Assembly: GCF_013376005.1 (NCBI RefSeq)
Contig: NZ_JABMJK010000006.1
Span: forward strand, 248,001 to 312,000
Length of the DNA stretch: 64,000 nt
From: Duganella sp. SG902
GTDB lineage: Bacteria; Pseudomonadota; Gammaproteobacteria; Burkholderiales; Burkholderiaceae_D
Direction of reading: 5' to 3'
Program-made: the position numbers and the translations under genes
Shown here: positions 1 through 11,967 of the stretch, one piece after another
Position numbering within the stretch: the stretch's first letter is position 1
Layout of the letters: each line of letters begins with the position of its first letter
Notes under the pieces: model-generated
Databases searched by the model: none
What the model was told of the DNA's origin: nothing
What the model saw: the letters and a program-made list of their open reading frames with translations, nothing else

Positions 1-63
1 GGCGGCAACATCAAACGCGCCAAGGCACGCCAGAAGTCGACCAAGAAGACGGTGCTCGGCTAA
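1..63 (+). CDS. C-terminal end of a Lys/Arg-rich protein (possibly YhbY-type RNA-binding protein)
   Basis: Only the last 20 codons are in the window, ending in TAA. They encode a strongly basic tail (several Lys, Arg, Gln and Thr residues, ending in TVLG). The gene lies to the left of the DUF4149-greA block and points towards it. In many betaproteobacteria that place is held by the CRS1/YhbY-domain RNA-binding protein, whose C-terminal extension is basic. The identity is inferred from position and composition only. Confidence 0.4.
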   Translation, partial: GGNIKRAKARQKSTKKTVLG

Positions 64-65
64 GA

Positions 66-162
66 GTCATGCCGGCGAACGCCGGACGGTCCGCCGCCGC
101 GGTCCATGCTGAGTGTGCGTCATCGCAGGCGCTCTATGGATCCCGGCCTTCGCCGGGATGAC
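66..162. repeat. Inverted pair of REP-like palindromes
   Basis: Two short hairpins lie in opposite orientation in the gap between two convergent genes. One, at 66-86, reads GTCAT followed by CCGGCG/CGCCGG. The other, at 138-162, has the stem TCCCGGC/GCCGGGA followed by ATGAC. The ATGAC/GTCAT ends and the GC-rich core match the layout of bacterial REP/BIME elements. They may also act as a bidirectional terminator or mRNA-stabilising element. Confidence 0.5.
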
Positions 163-165
163 ATA

Positions 166-645
166 TTACTGCTTCACCACCAGCCACGCGGCCAGCAGGC
201 TTTGGATCAGGTAAATCGCACTGGAAATCCCGTGCAGGATGCCGAATTCATTGCGCGCGGCGCCTTCCATCACCCCGCCCGGCCCCGCCGCCGCCCGCAG
301 CGACGCCATCATCGGCTGCAGGCCGAAGTGCGACACCAGCGTACACGCCAGCATCACCACCACCACCACCAGCAGGTTGCGGCGCGACTTGGCCGCCATG
401 TTCACGGCCGGACCGGCAAAAATGCCGACCGTGCCGGTATTGGTTGCCCACAGCAGCACCAGCATCACCAGCGCACACGCGATGGACAGCCAGGCTTGAT
501 TGGTGAACAGGCTGGCGGCAATGGTGCCGGCCAGCACGCGGTCACTCAGCGTAGCGAACAGGGTCGGTGCAGCCAGATAGCCCACCGCCCATAAACTGCC
601 GGCCCACAGGGTCGCGACCAGCAAACGTGTGCGGGCAAGTAACAT
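166..645 (-). CDS. DUF4149 (TMEM205-like) membrane protein
   Basis: A 159-residue protein with about four hydrophobic segments (roughly residues 7-27, 45-67, 89-107 and 137-156) and little else, as in DUF4149 proteins. The N-terminal LWAGSLWAVGYLAAPTLF segment is characteristic. The start ATG shares one base with the greA stop codon (TGATG), so it is translationally coupled to greA and probably the last gene of a carA-carB-greA-DUF4149 transcript. No biochemical function is known for the family. Confidence 0.8.
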   Translation of the reverse strand: MLLARTRLLVATLWAGSLWAVGYLAAPTLFATLSDRVLAGTIAASLFTNQAWLSIACALVMLVLLWATNTGTVGIFAGPAVNMAAKSRRNLLVVVVVMLACTLVSHFGLQPMMASLRAAAGPGGVMEGAARNEFGILHGISSAIYLIQSLLAAWLVVKQ

Positions 646-1121
646 CAGACGTAACGCACTTCCAGGATTTCGTATTCGCGCGGGCCAGCCGGGGCCTGCA
701 CCTCCACCACGTCGCCGGCCGACTTGCCGATCAGCGCGCGGGCGATCGGCGAGGTCACCGACACCTTGTTCAGTTTAATGTCCGCCTCGTCCACGCCAAC
801 GATCTGGTAGCTGACGTTGTCGCCGGTTTCCAGGTCTTCCAGGTCCACGGTGGCGGCAAACACCACGCGGCCGTCGGCGTCCAGGGTGGTCGGGTCGATG
901 ATCTGGGCGGTGCTCAGCTTACCCTCCAGTTCCGCGATGCGGCCTTCCACGAACGCCTGGCGCTCCTTGGCGGCGTCGTATTCGGCGTTTTCCGACAGGT
1001 CACCATGCGAGCGTGCTTCGGCAATCGCGTCAATCACGATACGGCGCTCTTTGGTCTTCAACTGATGCAACTCTTCTTTGAGCAGCTCTGCGCCGAACTT
1101 GGTAAGTGGAACTGAAGTCAT
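645..1121 (-). CDS. greA: Transcription elongation factor GreA
   Basis: At 158 residues this is the normal GreA length. The N-terminal part (about 1-75) is the coiled coil that enters the RNA polymerase secondary channel. The acidic tip is visible as [15 protein letters not shown] near residues 42-56, with the Asp/Glu pair that stimulates transcript cleavage. The C-terminal domain ends in [13 protein letters not shown]. It rescues backtracked RNA polymerase. It follows carB after about 100 bp that contain a hairpin, and overlaps the DUF4149 gene by one base. Confidence 0.96.
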   Translation of the reverse strand: MTSVPLTKFGAELLKEELHQLKTKERRIVIDAIAEARSHGDLSENAEYDAAKERQAFVEGRIAELEGKLSTAQIIDPTTLDADGRVVFAATVDLEDLETGDNVSYQIVGVDEADIKLNKVSVTSPIARALIGKSAGDVVEVQAPAGPREYEILEVRYV

Positions 1122-1150
1122 GTTGTCTATTTACTCTGTTTTTACAATGG

Positions 1151-1194
1151 AAAACCACAGAGGCCGCGCCTGACAGCAGCGCGGGCTCTGTGGT
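1151..1194 (-). terminator. Hairpin between carB and greA
   Basis: A 16-bp inverted repeat with one mismatch (left arm 1154-1169, right arm 1179-1194, 9-nt loop). On the minus strand it is followed by four T residues. It may terminate or attenuate carB transcription before greA. The short T tract suggests partial read-through. Confidence 0.5.
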
Positions 1195-1221
1195 CCGGGT
1201 ACTACCTAAACCGATTAAACC

Positions 1222-4440
<3,219 letters not shown>

Positions 4441-5604
4441 TTATTTATTCTCCGTAGCTTCCATCAGGCCGATGAAGCGGTCAAACAGGTAAGCGACGTC
4501 AGTCGGGCCAGGCGATGCTTCAGGGTGGCCCTGGAAGCAGAAGGCCGGGGTGTCGGTGCGGGCGAAGCCCTGCAGCGAACCGTCGAACAGCGATACGTGG
4601 GTCACGCGGCAATTGGCCGGCAGCGTGTTCGGATCGACCGCGAAGCCGTGGTTCTGGGACGTGATCAGCACTTGTTTGCTGTCCAGGTCCTGCACCGGGT
4701 GGTTGGCGCCGTGGTGGCCGAATTTCATTTTCAGGGTGGTGGCGCCGGAGGCCAGGCCCATGATCTGGTGGCCCAGGCAGATGCCGAACAGCGGGATCTT
4801 CTTGTCCATGAACACCTTGGCGGCGGCGATGGCGTAATCGCAAGGCTGCGGGTCGCCAGGACCGTTCGACAGGAACACGCCGTCCGGGTTCAGGGCCAGC
4901 ACTTCCTCGGCGGTGGTCTGTGCGGGCACCACCGTCACTTTGCAGCCGCGCGCGGTCAGCATGCGCAGGATGTTTTTCTTCACGCCGAAGTCGTAGGCGA
5001 CCACGTGGAATTTGGAATCTTGCAGCTTGCCGTAGCCTTCGCCCAGCGCCCATTCGGTCTCGGTGAACTCGTACTTCTCTTTAACGGTGACCACCTTGGC
5101 CAGATCCATGCCCGACAGGCCAGGGAAGGAGCGGGCCAGGTCCAGCGCCTGCGACACCGACGGTTCGTTGCCCTGGGTGCCGGTGACGATGGCGCCGGAC
5201 TGGGCGCCCTTCTCGCGCAGGATGCGGGTCAGCTTGCGGGTGTCGATGCCGGCGATGGCGACGATGCCCTCGGCCTTCAGGTAGTCGGACAGCGATTGGG
5301 TGGAACGGAAGTTCGAAGCGATCAGCGGCAGGTCACGGATGATTAGACCGGCGGCGTGCACCTTGGTGGATTCGACGTCTTCGGTATTGATACCGTAGTT
5401 GCCGATGTGTGGATACGTCAGGGTGACGATCTGGCGGCTGTAGGAAGGATCGGTGAGGATTTCCTGATAGCCGGTCATGGAAGTGTTGAAGACCACTTCA
5501 CCGGTCGTATGGCCGGCGGCGCCGATCGAAAAACCTTTGAAAATGGTTCCGTCAGCGAGGGCCAGGATGGCTGGAACGGCGGGGCCAGAAAAAAATGGCG
5601 GCAA
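4441..5604 (-). CDS. carA: Carbamoyl-phosphate synthase small subunit (glutaminase)
   Basis: About 387 residues: an N-terminal CPSase small-chain domain ([14 protein letters not shown] onward) and a C-terminal class I glutamine amidotransferase with the nucleophile Cys in [13 protein letters not shown] and the His/Glu pair in GHPEASPGP. It releases ammonia from glutamine for CarB. Start choice: two in-frame TTG codons occur at 5608-5610 and 5602-5604. AGGAG at 5611-5615 touches the first but lies 6 nt before the second, so I favour the second. A TTG start on a housekeeping gene is unusual. Its promoter and leader are listed separately. Confidence 0.95.
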   Translation of the reverse strand: MPPFFSGPAVPAILALADGTIFKGFSIGAAGHTTGEVVFNTSMTGYQEILTDPSYSRQIVTLTYPHIGNYGINTEDVESTKVHAAGLIIRDLPLIASNFRSTQSLSDYLKAEGIVAIAGIDTRKLTRILREKGAQSGAIVTGTQGNEPSVSQALDLARSFPGLSGMDLAKVVTVKEKYEFTETEWALGEGYGKLQDSKFHVVAYDFGVKKNILRMLTARGCKVTVVPAQTTAEEVLALNPDGVFLSNGPGDPQPCDYAIAAAKVFMDKKIPLFGICLGHQIMGLASGATTLKMKFGHHGANHPVQDLDSKQVLITSQNHGFAVDPNTLPANCRVTHVSLFDGSLQGFARTDTPAFCFQGHPEASPGPTDVAYLFDRFIGLMEATENK

Positions 5605-5615
5605 GGGCAACTCCT

Positions 5616-5750
5616 GATAAAGTTACCGTAGCTGCGCCACGTCAGACGACCCTCAAGCGACCCAGGAGCTCGCGCGCCACGGGGGAGTTGGTCAGATTGA
5701 TGATGGATGAGTGGTAGTCGCTACGGTAGAGATGTGATTTGGCTAAACCT
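5616..5750 (-). promoter_or_regulatory. carAB 5' leader with long-range stem
   Basis: The roughly 140-nt untranslated region between the predicted carAB start site and the carA Shine-Dalgarno. The segments at 5624-5632 and 5720-5728 are perfectly complementary (TACCGTAGC with GCTACGGTA), and further CCAC/GTGG pairing extends the stem, enclosing about 70-85 nt. On the minus strand one frame stays open for about 36 codons and stops with TGA before the carA ribosome binding site. It has no ATG, GTG or TTG start near its beginning. Possible uses are attenuation or a regulated RNA fold. The function is not established. Confidence 0.4.
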
Positions 5751-5754
5751 TTGA

Positions 5755-5783
5755 ATTATAACCAAATCCGCCCTGCTTGGCAA
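5755..5783 (-). promoter_or_regulatory. carAB sigma70 promoter
   Basis: On the minus strand a TTGCCA -35 box (5778-5783) is separated by exactly 17 bp from a perfect TATAAT -10 box (5755-5760). This predicts a transcription start near 5748. The -35 box overlaps the foot of the hairpin behind the neighbouring gene. Confidence 0.75.
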
Positions 5784-5815
5784 GGCCGCCGACGTTGCAT
5801 CGGCGGCCTTTTTTT
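5782..5815 (+). terminator. Strong hairpin with plus-strand T tract
   Basis: An 11-bp perfect stem (5782-5792 with 5800-5810) and a 7-nt loop are followed on the plus strand by a run of T to 5815. It looks like a textbook intrinsic terminator pointing rightward, although no plus-strand gene precedes it. On the minus strand, where the GlcG-like gene ends, only two T residues follow the stem, so it may act mainly as a processed 3' end there. Confidence 0.5.
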
Positions 5816-6224
5816 AGTTCAGCGCGGCGATGCCGGCTTTTGCAATTTGTGCATCTTCCGACGATTTCACGCCCGACACGCCCACGGCGCCGATGATGTG
5901 GCCGTCCACGATGATCGGCACGCCGCCTTCCAGCATGCCGTCCGCCACCGGGGCCGGCGCGCTCAGGAACGACACGCGGCCGTTGTTGATCATGTCCTCG
6001 TACAGCTTGGACTCGCGGCGGCCCAGCGCCGAGACGCGCGCCTTGGCCGGGGCGATGTGCGACGACAACGCGTTGGCGCCATCCTGACGCTGCAGCCACA
6101 GCAGGTGGCCGCCGTCGTCGACGATGGCGATCACCACCGCCCAGTTATTGGCCACCGCTTCCGCCTCGGCGGCGGCGGCGATTTTCTTGACATCGGCAAG
6201 CGACAGGTAGGGTTTGGTTTGCAT
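5814..6224 (-). CDS. GlcG/HbpS family heme-binding-like protein
   Basis: A 136-residue single-domain protein of the GlcG/HbpS (DUF336) family. The N-terminal ADVKKIAAAAEAEAVAN helix, the VIAIVDDGGHLLWLQRQDGA strand-turn region (about 31-52) and the glycine-rich C-terminal GGVPIIVDGHIIGAVGVSG (about 98-116) are typical. Members bind heme or small metabolites, and GlcG sits in glycolate operons. No glycolate oxidase genes are nearby, so the substrate is unknown. AAGGA lies 9 nt before the ATG. It follows the patatin gene by 14 bp and is probably co-transcribed with it. Confidence 0.85.
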   Translation of the reverse strand: MQTKPYLSLADVKKIAAAAEAEAVANNWAVVIAIVDDGGHLLWLQRQDGANALSSHIAPAKARVSALGRRESKLYEDMINNGRVSFLSAPAPVADGMLEGGVPIIVDGHIIGAVGVSGVKSSEDAQIAKAGIAALN

Positions 6225-6238
6225 GAGTGCGTCCTTAT

Positions 6239-7156
6239 TTACGGTTTGCGTTTTGCTTCGAGTTTTTGCTTGATCTGGGCCATCACCTGGGCGGCGGCCT
6301 GCTCTCCCGCCAGCACCGCCTGGTTGCGGCCATTGAAGTCGTTGCTGGCCATCTTGCCCAGCGGCGGCGTGATGACGATGTCGGCGTCGCGCAGCTCATA
6401 TTCATTGATGCGCTGGCCCATGATGGAGAAGGTCTGCATGATCACGTCCAGCGAGCTGACGGTCGCTTGCACGTCGGCCTGGGTGGAGATGTTGACGGCG
6501 ATGACAAAGTCCGCGCCCATGTCGCGCGCGAAGCGCACCGGCACCGGCGCCACCAGGCCGCCGTCCACGTAGGTATGGCCGTTGATGGTCACCGGTTGGA
6601 ACACGCCCGGCACCGCCGACGAGGCGCGCACCGCCATGCCGGTATTCCCGCGCTGGAACAGGATAGGCTTGCCGTCCTTGAGGTCCGCCGCCACCGCGCC
6701 GAACGGGATCTTCAGCTTTTCCATCGGCAGGTTGCCGACGGCTTTGTTGACGTAGGCCTGCAGCGCCTCGCCCTTCAATACACCGGTCGACTTGCGGAAC
6801 AGCGGCAAGGCCCAGTCGGAAATCTGCGCCTCGTCCATTTCCATCGCCAGCTTTTGCAGCTGGAAGCCGGTATTGCCGGCCGCGTACAGCGCGCCCACCA
6901 CGCTGCCCGCGCTGGTACCGACCACGATGTCCGGATAGATGCCCTGCGCCTCCAGCGCCTTGATCACGCCGATGTGCGCAAACCCGCGCGCGGCGCCGCC
7001 ACCGAGAGCGAGGCCGATCTTGATTTTTTTGGGCGGCAGCGGTTCCGGCGCCGCGACCGGCGGCGGCACGGCGGGCGTTTCCGCCACCGGAGTGGTTTTG
7101 CAGCCGGCGAACGCGGCTGCGGCAAGCGTAAGAAGGACCAGACGGCGTGAAAGCAT
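6239..7156 (-). CDS. Patatin-like phospholipase, predicted lipoprotein
   Basis: About 305 residues from the ATG at 7154-7156. I chose this start because it gives a clean lipoprotein signal (MLSRRLVLLTLAAAAFAGC, with the acylated Cys at position 19). A GTG at 7193-7195 would add 13 residues. After a Pro-rich linker comes the patatin core: the oxyanion loop GGGAARGFAH (about 52-61), the nucleophile elbow GTSAG and the catalytic Asp motif DGGLVAPVPV. This fits a Ser-Asp dyad lipid acyl hydrolase of the bacterial RssA/NTE-like type, tethered to an envelope membrane. The substrate is unknown. Confidence 0.88.
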   Translation of the reverse strand: MLSRRLVLLTLAAAAFAGCKTTPVAETPAVPPPVAAPEPLPPKKIKIGLALGGGAARGFAHIGVIKALEAQGIYPDIVVGTSAGSVVGALYAAGNTGFQLQKLAMEMDEAQISDWALPLFRKSTGVLKGEALQAYVNKAVGNLPMEKLKIPFGAVAADLKDGKPILFQRGNTGMAVRASSAVPGVFQPVTINGHTYVDGGLVAPVPVRFARDMGADFVIAVNISTQADVQATVSSLDVIMQTFSIMGQRINEYELRDADIVITPPLGKMASNDFNGRNQAVLAGEQAAAQVMAQIKQKLEAKRKP

Positions 7157-7207
7157 GGGCAGTGTATGAGCGAATTTAAGCGCCAGATTGTACACCGCCC
7201 AGCTGTT

Positions 7208-8683
7208 TTAGTTAGCGGCCGGCGTCGTCCCGTATTCGTCGGCGCCCAGATCGATCAGGCTATTCTCCACCCGCGCCTGGCCGTTGATGTCCGTCGTCCC
7301 GTTCAGCGGAATCGAGCCGGATGGGAAGTAACGGGTCCACAGTGGCGAACTCCAGCCAGTCAGCGGCGCGCCCACCGTGCCGGCATTGATCGATGGCGAT
7401 GCCTGCTGCAAGTGCAGATCGCCAGTGGCCGGCGCCACGTACAGAGGATTCGACATCACGCGCGTGCCCGGCAAACCGCTCGAGCTGGAACTGGTGCCCC
7501 ACCACTGGTTCACGCCCCAGACATTGCCGCTGTGGCCACTGCCATCCACCTGATAGCTTTCCGCCGCCGTGCCTTTGCCAAAGAAGATGTTATTGCTGAA
7601 GCGCGAGTCGATCACTTTGTACTGGAACACCACCTCGCTGCCCCAGCCCTTGTTTTTGTAGAACGAGTTGTTGTGCACATTGATGCGGCGCGCCTGGCCA
7701 GCGCCCGAAGAATAGCCGCCCAGCGACAGCCCCGCCTCGCGGTTGTTGTACACGAAGTTATTCGTCATCAGGATATCTTCCGTCGCCTTGCCGCTATGCT
7801 CACTGGCGAATTCGAAGCCGATGTCGTTATTGGTCGAGATATTGCGGTCGAAGATGATGTTGCGGCCACCGTCCACATAGAAGCCGCCCGCCGATCCCTC
7901 GCCGCCGTACCACGGGTTGGTGGTGCTGGAGTTATTGGCCGAGGTATTGCCGCGCACCAGACCATTGCGCACGCGGTCGTTGTCGCCGCAACCGGAGCAC
8001 TCGCCCTCATAGCCGATGAAGTCGAAACCGATGTTGTTATTGTCATGCACGCTGTTGCCGAGGATTTCAAAGCGGTCGACGTTGCCGTTGATGACCAGCG
8101 CCTCGCTGGCCTGCAGCACGTTCTGGTACACCTCATTCCCCTGCACCAGCAGATCGGTCACACCGGTCGCATTGGTGCCGAAGACCGCCAGGCCATGCGC
8201 GCCCACCGAGCAGGGATCCTTGCAGGTGCTGGTGTTCTTGATGTCGTGGATCTTGTTATTGACGATCTGAAGATTCGCGCCATTGCCCTCGATCAGAATC
8301 CCGACCGGGGTGTTGCTGCCGCTCGAGGTCAGGCCCTTGATCTCAAAGCCTTCCACGCGCACGTAATTGGAATTCTTGATCGTGACCAGGCCTTCACGGC
8401 CAGATGGCGTCAAGCCACTGCCGCTGATGATGGCGCCGGCGTCGCCCTTGACCGTGATGAAGGCCGTCGCCGTTCCCGATTTCCCGGATATCAGCACCTT
8501 CTGCGTATAAGTACCCGCCAGCACGCGCACGGTGTCGCCGGCATTCGCCGTGTTCACCGCGCTCTGTATCGATTGCCCCGGGCTCACCGTAATGGTGACC
8601 GCATGCGCGGCAATCAGGTGGGTAGAAGCCAGCAAGCCGGCGAGCAGCCGCGCGCCCGTGGCAAAAGCCTTGACACATTTCAT
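7208..8683 (-). CDS. Secreted right-handed parallel beta-helix protein
   Basis: 491 residues from the ATG at 8681-8683, which has GGAGG 5 nt upstream and opens a signal peptide ending near AAHAVT. The mature protein begins with ITVSPGQSIQSAVNTANAGDTVRVLAGTY, the usual start of pectate-lyase-like beta-helices. It continues with repeated Asn-rich turns (NYVRVEGFEIKG, NKIHDIKN, NSVHDNNNIGF, NNFVYNNREAG). Two Cys pairs (CKDPC, CSGCGD) may form disulfides. Some relatives are polysaccharide lyases or epimerases. As the last gene of a GalNAc-type locus it may act on an extracellular glycan, but no catalytic residues can be assigned. Confidence 0.82.
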   Translation of the reverse strand: MKCVKAFATGARLLAGLLASTHLIAAHAVTITVSPGQSIQSAVNTANAGDTVRVLAGTYTQKVLISGKSGTATAFITVKGDAGAIISGSGLTPSGREGLVTIKNSNYVRVEGFEIKGLTSSGSNTPVGILIEGNGANLQIVNNKIHDIKNTSTCKDPCSVGAHGLAVFGTNATGVTDLLVQGNEVYQNVLQASEALVINGNVDRFEILGNSVHDNNNIGFDFIGYEGECSGCGDNDRVRNGLVRGNTSANNSSTTNPWYGGEGSAGGFYVDGGRNIIFDRNISTNNDIGFEFASEHSGKATEDILMTNNFVYNNREAGLSLGGYSSGAGQARRINVHNNSFYKNKGWGSEVVFQYKVIDSRFSNNIFFGKGTAAESYQVDGSGHSGNVWGVNQWWGTSSSSSGLPGTRVMSNPLYVAPATGDLHLQQASPSINAGTVGAPLTGWSSPLWTRYFPSGSIPLNGTTDINGQARVENSLIDLGADEYGTTPAAN

Positions 8684-8730
8684 AGGGACCTCCAAGTGAT
8701 AGCCACCAAGTCCGCTGGTGGCACGCGGGA

Positions 8731-10830
8731 TCACACCGGCACCGCCTCCAGCAGCAGTGCGTGTTCAAAGCGCAGCGTTAGGCGATTGCGTCCGCCTTCC
8801 ACGATGCCGAAGTCCTTGCCATCGACGTAGTCGCGCAGGCGCCAGCGTCCGGCGCCGAGGCCGCGGATCTCGACCGGGCCGTCCCAGCTCGGCGCGAAGA
8901 AGGCGAAGTACATGCGCCCCTCCTTCTCGACCACGTGACCTTCCGGCTTGTCGAAGCAGATGTCATACAGCTCGCCGCGATAGACGCCGTTGGCCAGCAT
9001 CTTGTCGCGATAGATGCCGATCCATTTGCGCCATTTGACTTCGCGTTCGGGCGTCAGAAGGAAACTGTCCTTGGGCTTGGGATCGACCGGCCAGGTGAAC
9101 TTGGTCGACAGCACGGCGCCGATGCCGATGGTCGAGGCGAAATCCTGGCCGCCATCGCTCAGCTCAACGTGGTCGCCCGCGTAGGGCGCGGTGCGGCCCA
9201 TCAGCGCCTTCAGCGTCTTGCCCTTGTGCCGCACCTGCCAGGAGGACAGCGGGTCCGAAGCCGGGGCCTGGTTCATGTAGGGGAGGTTGTGGAAGGCGTA
9301 CGAGGTGCCGCATGGGCACAGCTCCACCACCGCATGCGGATTGATTTCACGCGCGGTGTCGTACACCATCTTCCAGAAATCCTGCAGCTTCTCGAATGAC
9401 TCCTCCGGCCGCGCGTGCTTGTGCGCCGGGTTGTAGCACGGCGCCACGCCATTCAGGTGTTGGCCGTCGATCTTCAGTCCCTGATAGCCCCATTCGCCGA
9501 AGATCTTGCGTATCCACTGACGTGTCATCTCGATGGTCGGCTCGTAGGCCGGGCACAGATACAGGCTGTTCCACCAGGAGATCAGCTGCGGCGCGCCCTC
9601 CTTGTCCAGCAACAGCATGTCGGTGTGATCGTGCAGCAGGTCCGAGCCGGGATCGACCGCCACCGGCGTAATCCACAGGCGCGCCTTCAGGCCCGCATCC
9701 TTGACCGCGCCAACCAGGCCGCGCATGTCCGCTTCGCCGTTGGGGAATTTTTGGGCGTCCAGCTTCCAGTCGCCTTCATTGTTCTGCCAACCGTCGTCCA
9801 GCACGGCCCATTCAAGGCCCAGCTCCTTGGCCTTCTGCAGCGTGCCCACCATGAGCGGTATCGTGAAGTCGCGCTCATAGCCCCACGCGCACCAGATCGG
9901 CTCATAGCATTCCGGCGGACAGTCAGGCGAACGCAGGCCGCGCTCGGCCATCGCCTGGCGGTAGTTGTCCAGCGCGGCGAAGTAATCGCCGGTGTGCAGC
10001 GCGAGGAAGGTGTCCAGCGTCTCCAGGGTTTCGCCGGGTTGCAGCGTCGCTTCCTGTTTGAACTCGACCGCCAGCGAAGCGCCGCCCGCCACCGCGCGCA
10101 CCGGCAGCGCCACCAGGCGCGGCACCACATCCAGATGGCCGACCGCCAAGCCGCAATCGCGGTTCCATACATCGACCGCCGGCGTGCCGCCGCCGTAATC
10201 GGAACCATTCATGCCCATGAAATTGCGCTGCTCAAAGCCGGCGTCCATCGGCTGCACCCAGTCGCGGCGGTCGGGGTGGGTGGCGCCGGAATAGGTCCAG
10301 AACTCGGCCTTGCGGCCCTTCGCGGCGCGCAGCGTATGCGCGCTGTTGGCCCAGGCGGCGACCTGCAAAGGCCTGTCGCTGGCGTTACGGTAGCTCACGC
10401 GGATGACGGCGAAGCCGGGCTGGCGCTCGTAAAAGGTGATGGCGACCGTCTTCTCCACGGCCTCCTCCGACTTGCCGGTCAGGCGATGGCGCACGCCTGG
10501 ACCATGCGGCCCATCGACGCGGTCCGCCGCCTGCGACGACAGCGCGAAGCGTTCGATCCAGCGCCCGTTCGGCAAACGCAGGCGCTCGCTCGGCGCGAAG
10601 GCCGTCACGGCGGCGGGGCGCGGGCCACGGCGCGACACCACGCGGCTGCGCAGTTGGCCATCGAATTCCAGCGCCATCGCGGCGTCCCCGATGCGCGCGA
10701 CATGCGCGACATCCTTGCCCTGGGGCGCCGGCACGGCGGCCGCGCCGGCCTCGCCCACGGTGGTCGCCACGGCCGTTCCAGCCAGCCATTGCAGCAAGGT
10801 GCGGCGGCATTGATCATGTGGGTGTTTCAT
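8731..10830 (-). CDS. Secreted alpha-galactosidase-like glycoside hydrolase (GH36/melibiase type)
   Basis: About 699 residues from the ATG at 10828-10830, preceded by GAGGAG and opening a Tat-like signal (RRTLLQWLAGTAVATTVG). A beta-sandwich N-terminal domain precedes a (beta/alpha)8 barrel with WCAWGYERDF, the WAVLDDGWQNNEGDW motif and the putative nucleophile Asp in GLKIDGQHL. SDGGQDF may hold the acid/base Asp. Clan GH-D enzymes hydrolyse alpha-galactosides or alpha-N-acetylgalactosaminides. Because AgaS, AgaZ, NagA-type and kinase genes sit beside it, alpha-GalNAc cleavage is a reasonable guess, not shown by sequence alone. Confidence 0.82.
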   Translation of the reverse strand: MKHPHDQCRRTLLQWLAGTAVATTVGEAGAAAVPAPQGKDVAHVARIGDAAMALEFDGQLRSRVVSRRGPRPAAVTAFAPSERLRLPNGRWIERFALSSQAADRVDGPHGPGVRHRLTGKSEEAVEKTVAITFYERQPGFAVIRVSYRNASDRPLQVAAWANSAHTLRAAKGRKAEFWTYSGATHPDRRDWVQPMDAGFEQRNFMGMNGSDYGGGTPAVDVWNRDCGLAVGHLDVVPRLVALPVRAVAGGASLAVEFKQEATLQPGETLETLDTFLALHTGDYFAALDNYRQAMAERGLRSPDCPPECYEPIWCAWGYERDFTIPLMVGTLQKAKELGLEWAVLDDGWQNNEGDWKLDAQKFPNGEADMRGLVGAVKDAGLKARLWITPVAVDPGSDLLHDHTDMLLLDKEGAPQLISWWNSLYLCPAYEPTIEMTRQWIRKIFGEWGYQGLKIDGQHLNGVAPCYNPAHKHARPEESFEKLQDFWKMVYDTAREINPHAVVELCPCGTSYAFHNLPYMNQAPASDPLSSWQVRHKGKTLKALMGRTAPYAGDHVELSDGGQDFASTIGIGAVLSTKFTWPVDPKPKDSFLLTPEREVKWRKWIGIYRDKMLANGVYRGELYDICFDKPEGHVVEKEGRMYFAFFAPSWDGPVEIRGLGAGRWRLRDYVDGKDFGIVEGGRNRLTLRFEHALLLEAVPV

Positions 10831-10841
10831 CGCTCTCCTCG

Positions 10842-11939
10842 TTATTGTGTGGTTTGCGCTTGTTGCCAGGCGCGCGGATAGGCTTTCTCCGCGTTGATCC
10901 GATACAGTTTGTCGACCACGGCACGCGGCAGCGACAGGCCGCGTACCGGCTTGTCCAGCTCCGGCACGGTGAAGCTGTCGGCCGTGACGAAATAGCGCCA
11001 GTCGCGCCGCCACACCTGGTCCACGTCGGCGACGAAGCTGGCGTCGTCCTGTTCCGCCGATTGCGCCAGATCGGAGCCGTACATCAGCCGGTCCTGATAC
11101 TTGATAAAGAATTCGCTCACGCGTTTGAGATCACGCTGCGACTGGTATTGCAGCTGACCGATGCGGGCCGCGACATCGACGTTGACGCCGGGATGGGCAT
11201 CCAGAAATCGCGCCAGGCGATCGACGTCCCACTCCAGCGACGCCAGATGCACGCCAGTGAATCGCAGCCTGGGATGCTTGTCCAGCAGGCGGTCGCGCGC
11301 GGCCATCTGGTCTTCGTAGCTTGGCATTTCGGGATGCGCGTACATGTGGTAGGCCGGATGCGCCTTGAAATATTCGCGGTCGTTATTGACCGTCATCTGC
11401 TCTACCGGCAGCCAGCAGTTACGCGGCTCGCCTTGATGCCCCAGCACCATCACGCCGCGTTGCGCCAGTCCATTGAACAAGGCGTCGAAACGCGCGTCGT
11501 CGATCATCACCAGCTCGCCCTTGCTGTCGCGCAGGCTCATGCCAATGTTCTTCCAGACCTTGACGCCGACCGCGCCGTCAGCCAGCGCGCCATCGAGATC
11601 CTTCAGCGTGGCTGCGCTCCATTCGGGCAGCTCGAAGCCTTCGGTGGAAAACGTCGCCGCCCATGCCACCTGTCGCGGATGCCGGTGCGCCAGCGCGCTG
11701 GCCACGCGGCGCTGCTGCGCCAGCGATGGGAAATCCGGATAGTCGACATTAATCGTCAGCGCGCGGAAGTTGTCCTTGCGCGCCAGGGCCAGCCACGCCT
11801 CCTGGCTGGCGCTATGCAGGTGCAGGTGTGCGTCTATCTTCGGCACTTTGGCGAAATCCGCCATCGTGTAGCCGCCGTCGGACGCAGCCGCGGTGCCCAG
11901 CAGCGCGGACAACAAGGCAGGTATCAGGGTCCAACGCAT
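10842..11939 (-). CDS. Secreted amidohydrolase-2 family protein
   Basis: 365 residues from the ATG at 11937-11939, with AGGAG 8 nt upstream. A signal peptide (MRWTLIPALLSALLGTAAA) is followed by a TIM-barrel amidohydrolase: the metal-binding KIDAHLHLH at the barrel start, LGHQGEP and VHLASLEW in the middle, and the C-terminal MYGSDLA Asp. A metal-dependent hydrolase or decarboxylase of PF04909 is likely, and its periplasmic location is unusual for the family. It lies between the sugar kinase and alpha-galactosidase genes in the GalNAc-type operon, so a sugar-linked amide or lactone substrate is conceivable. Confidence 0.8.
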   Translation of the reverse strand: MRWTLIPALLSALLGTAAASDGGYTMADFAKVPKIDAHLHLHSASQEAWLALARKDNFRALTINVDYPDFPSLAQQRRVASALAHRHPRQVAWAATFSTEGFELPEWSAATLKDLDGALADGAVGVKVWKNIGMSLRDSKGELVMIDDARFDALFNGLAQRGVMVLGHQGEPRNCWLPVEQMTVNNDREYFKAHPAYHMYAHPEMPSYEDQMAARDRLLDKHPRLRFTGVHLASLEWDVDRLARFLDAHPGVNVDVAARIGQLQYQSQRDLKRVSEFFIKYQDRLMYGSDLAQSAEQDDASFVADVDQVWRRDWRYFVTADSFTVPELDKPVRGLSLPRAVVDKLYRINAEKAYPRAWQQAQTTQ

Positions 11940-11967
11940 CGAATGTCTCCTTGGTGATGGCGGCACG

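Noticed and set aside
5814..6224. Part of a glycolate oxidase (glc) operon
   Set aside because: The GlcG-like gene stands beside a patatin lipoprotein gene. No glcD, glcE, glcF or glcB homologue is present.
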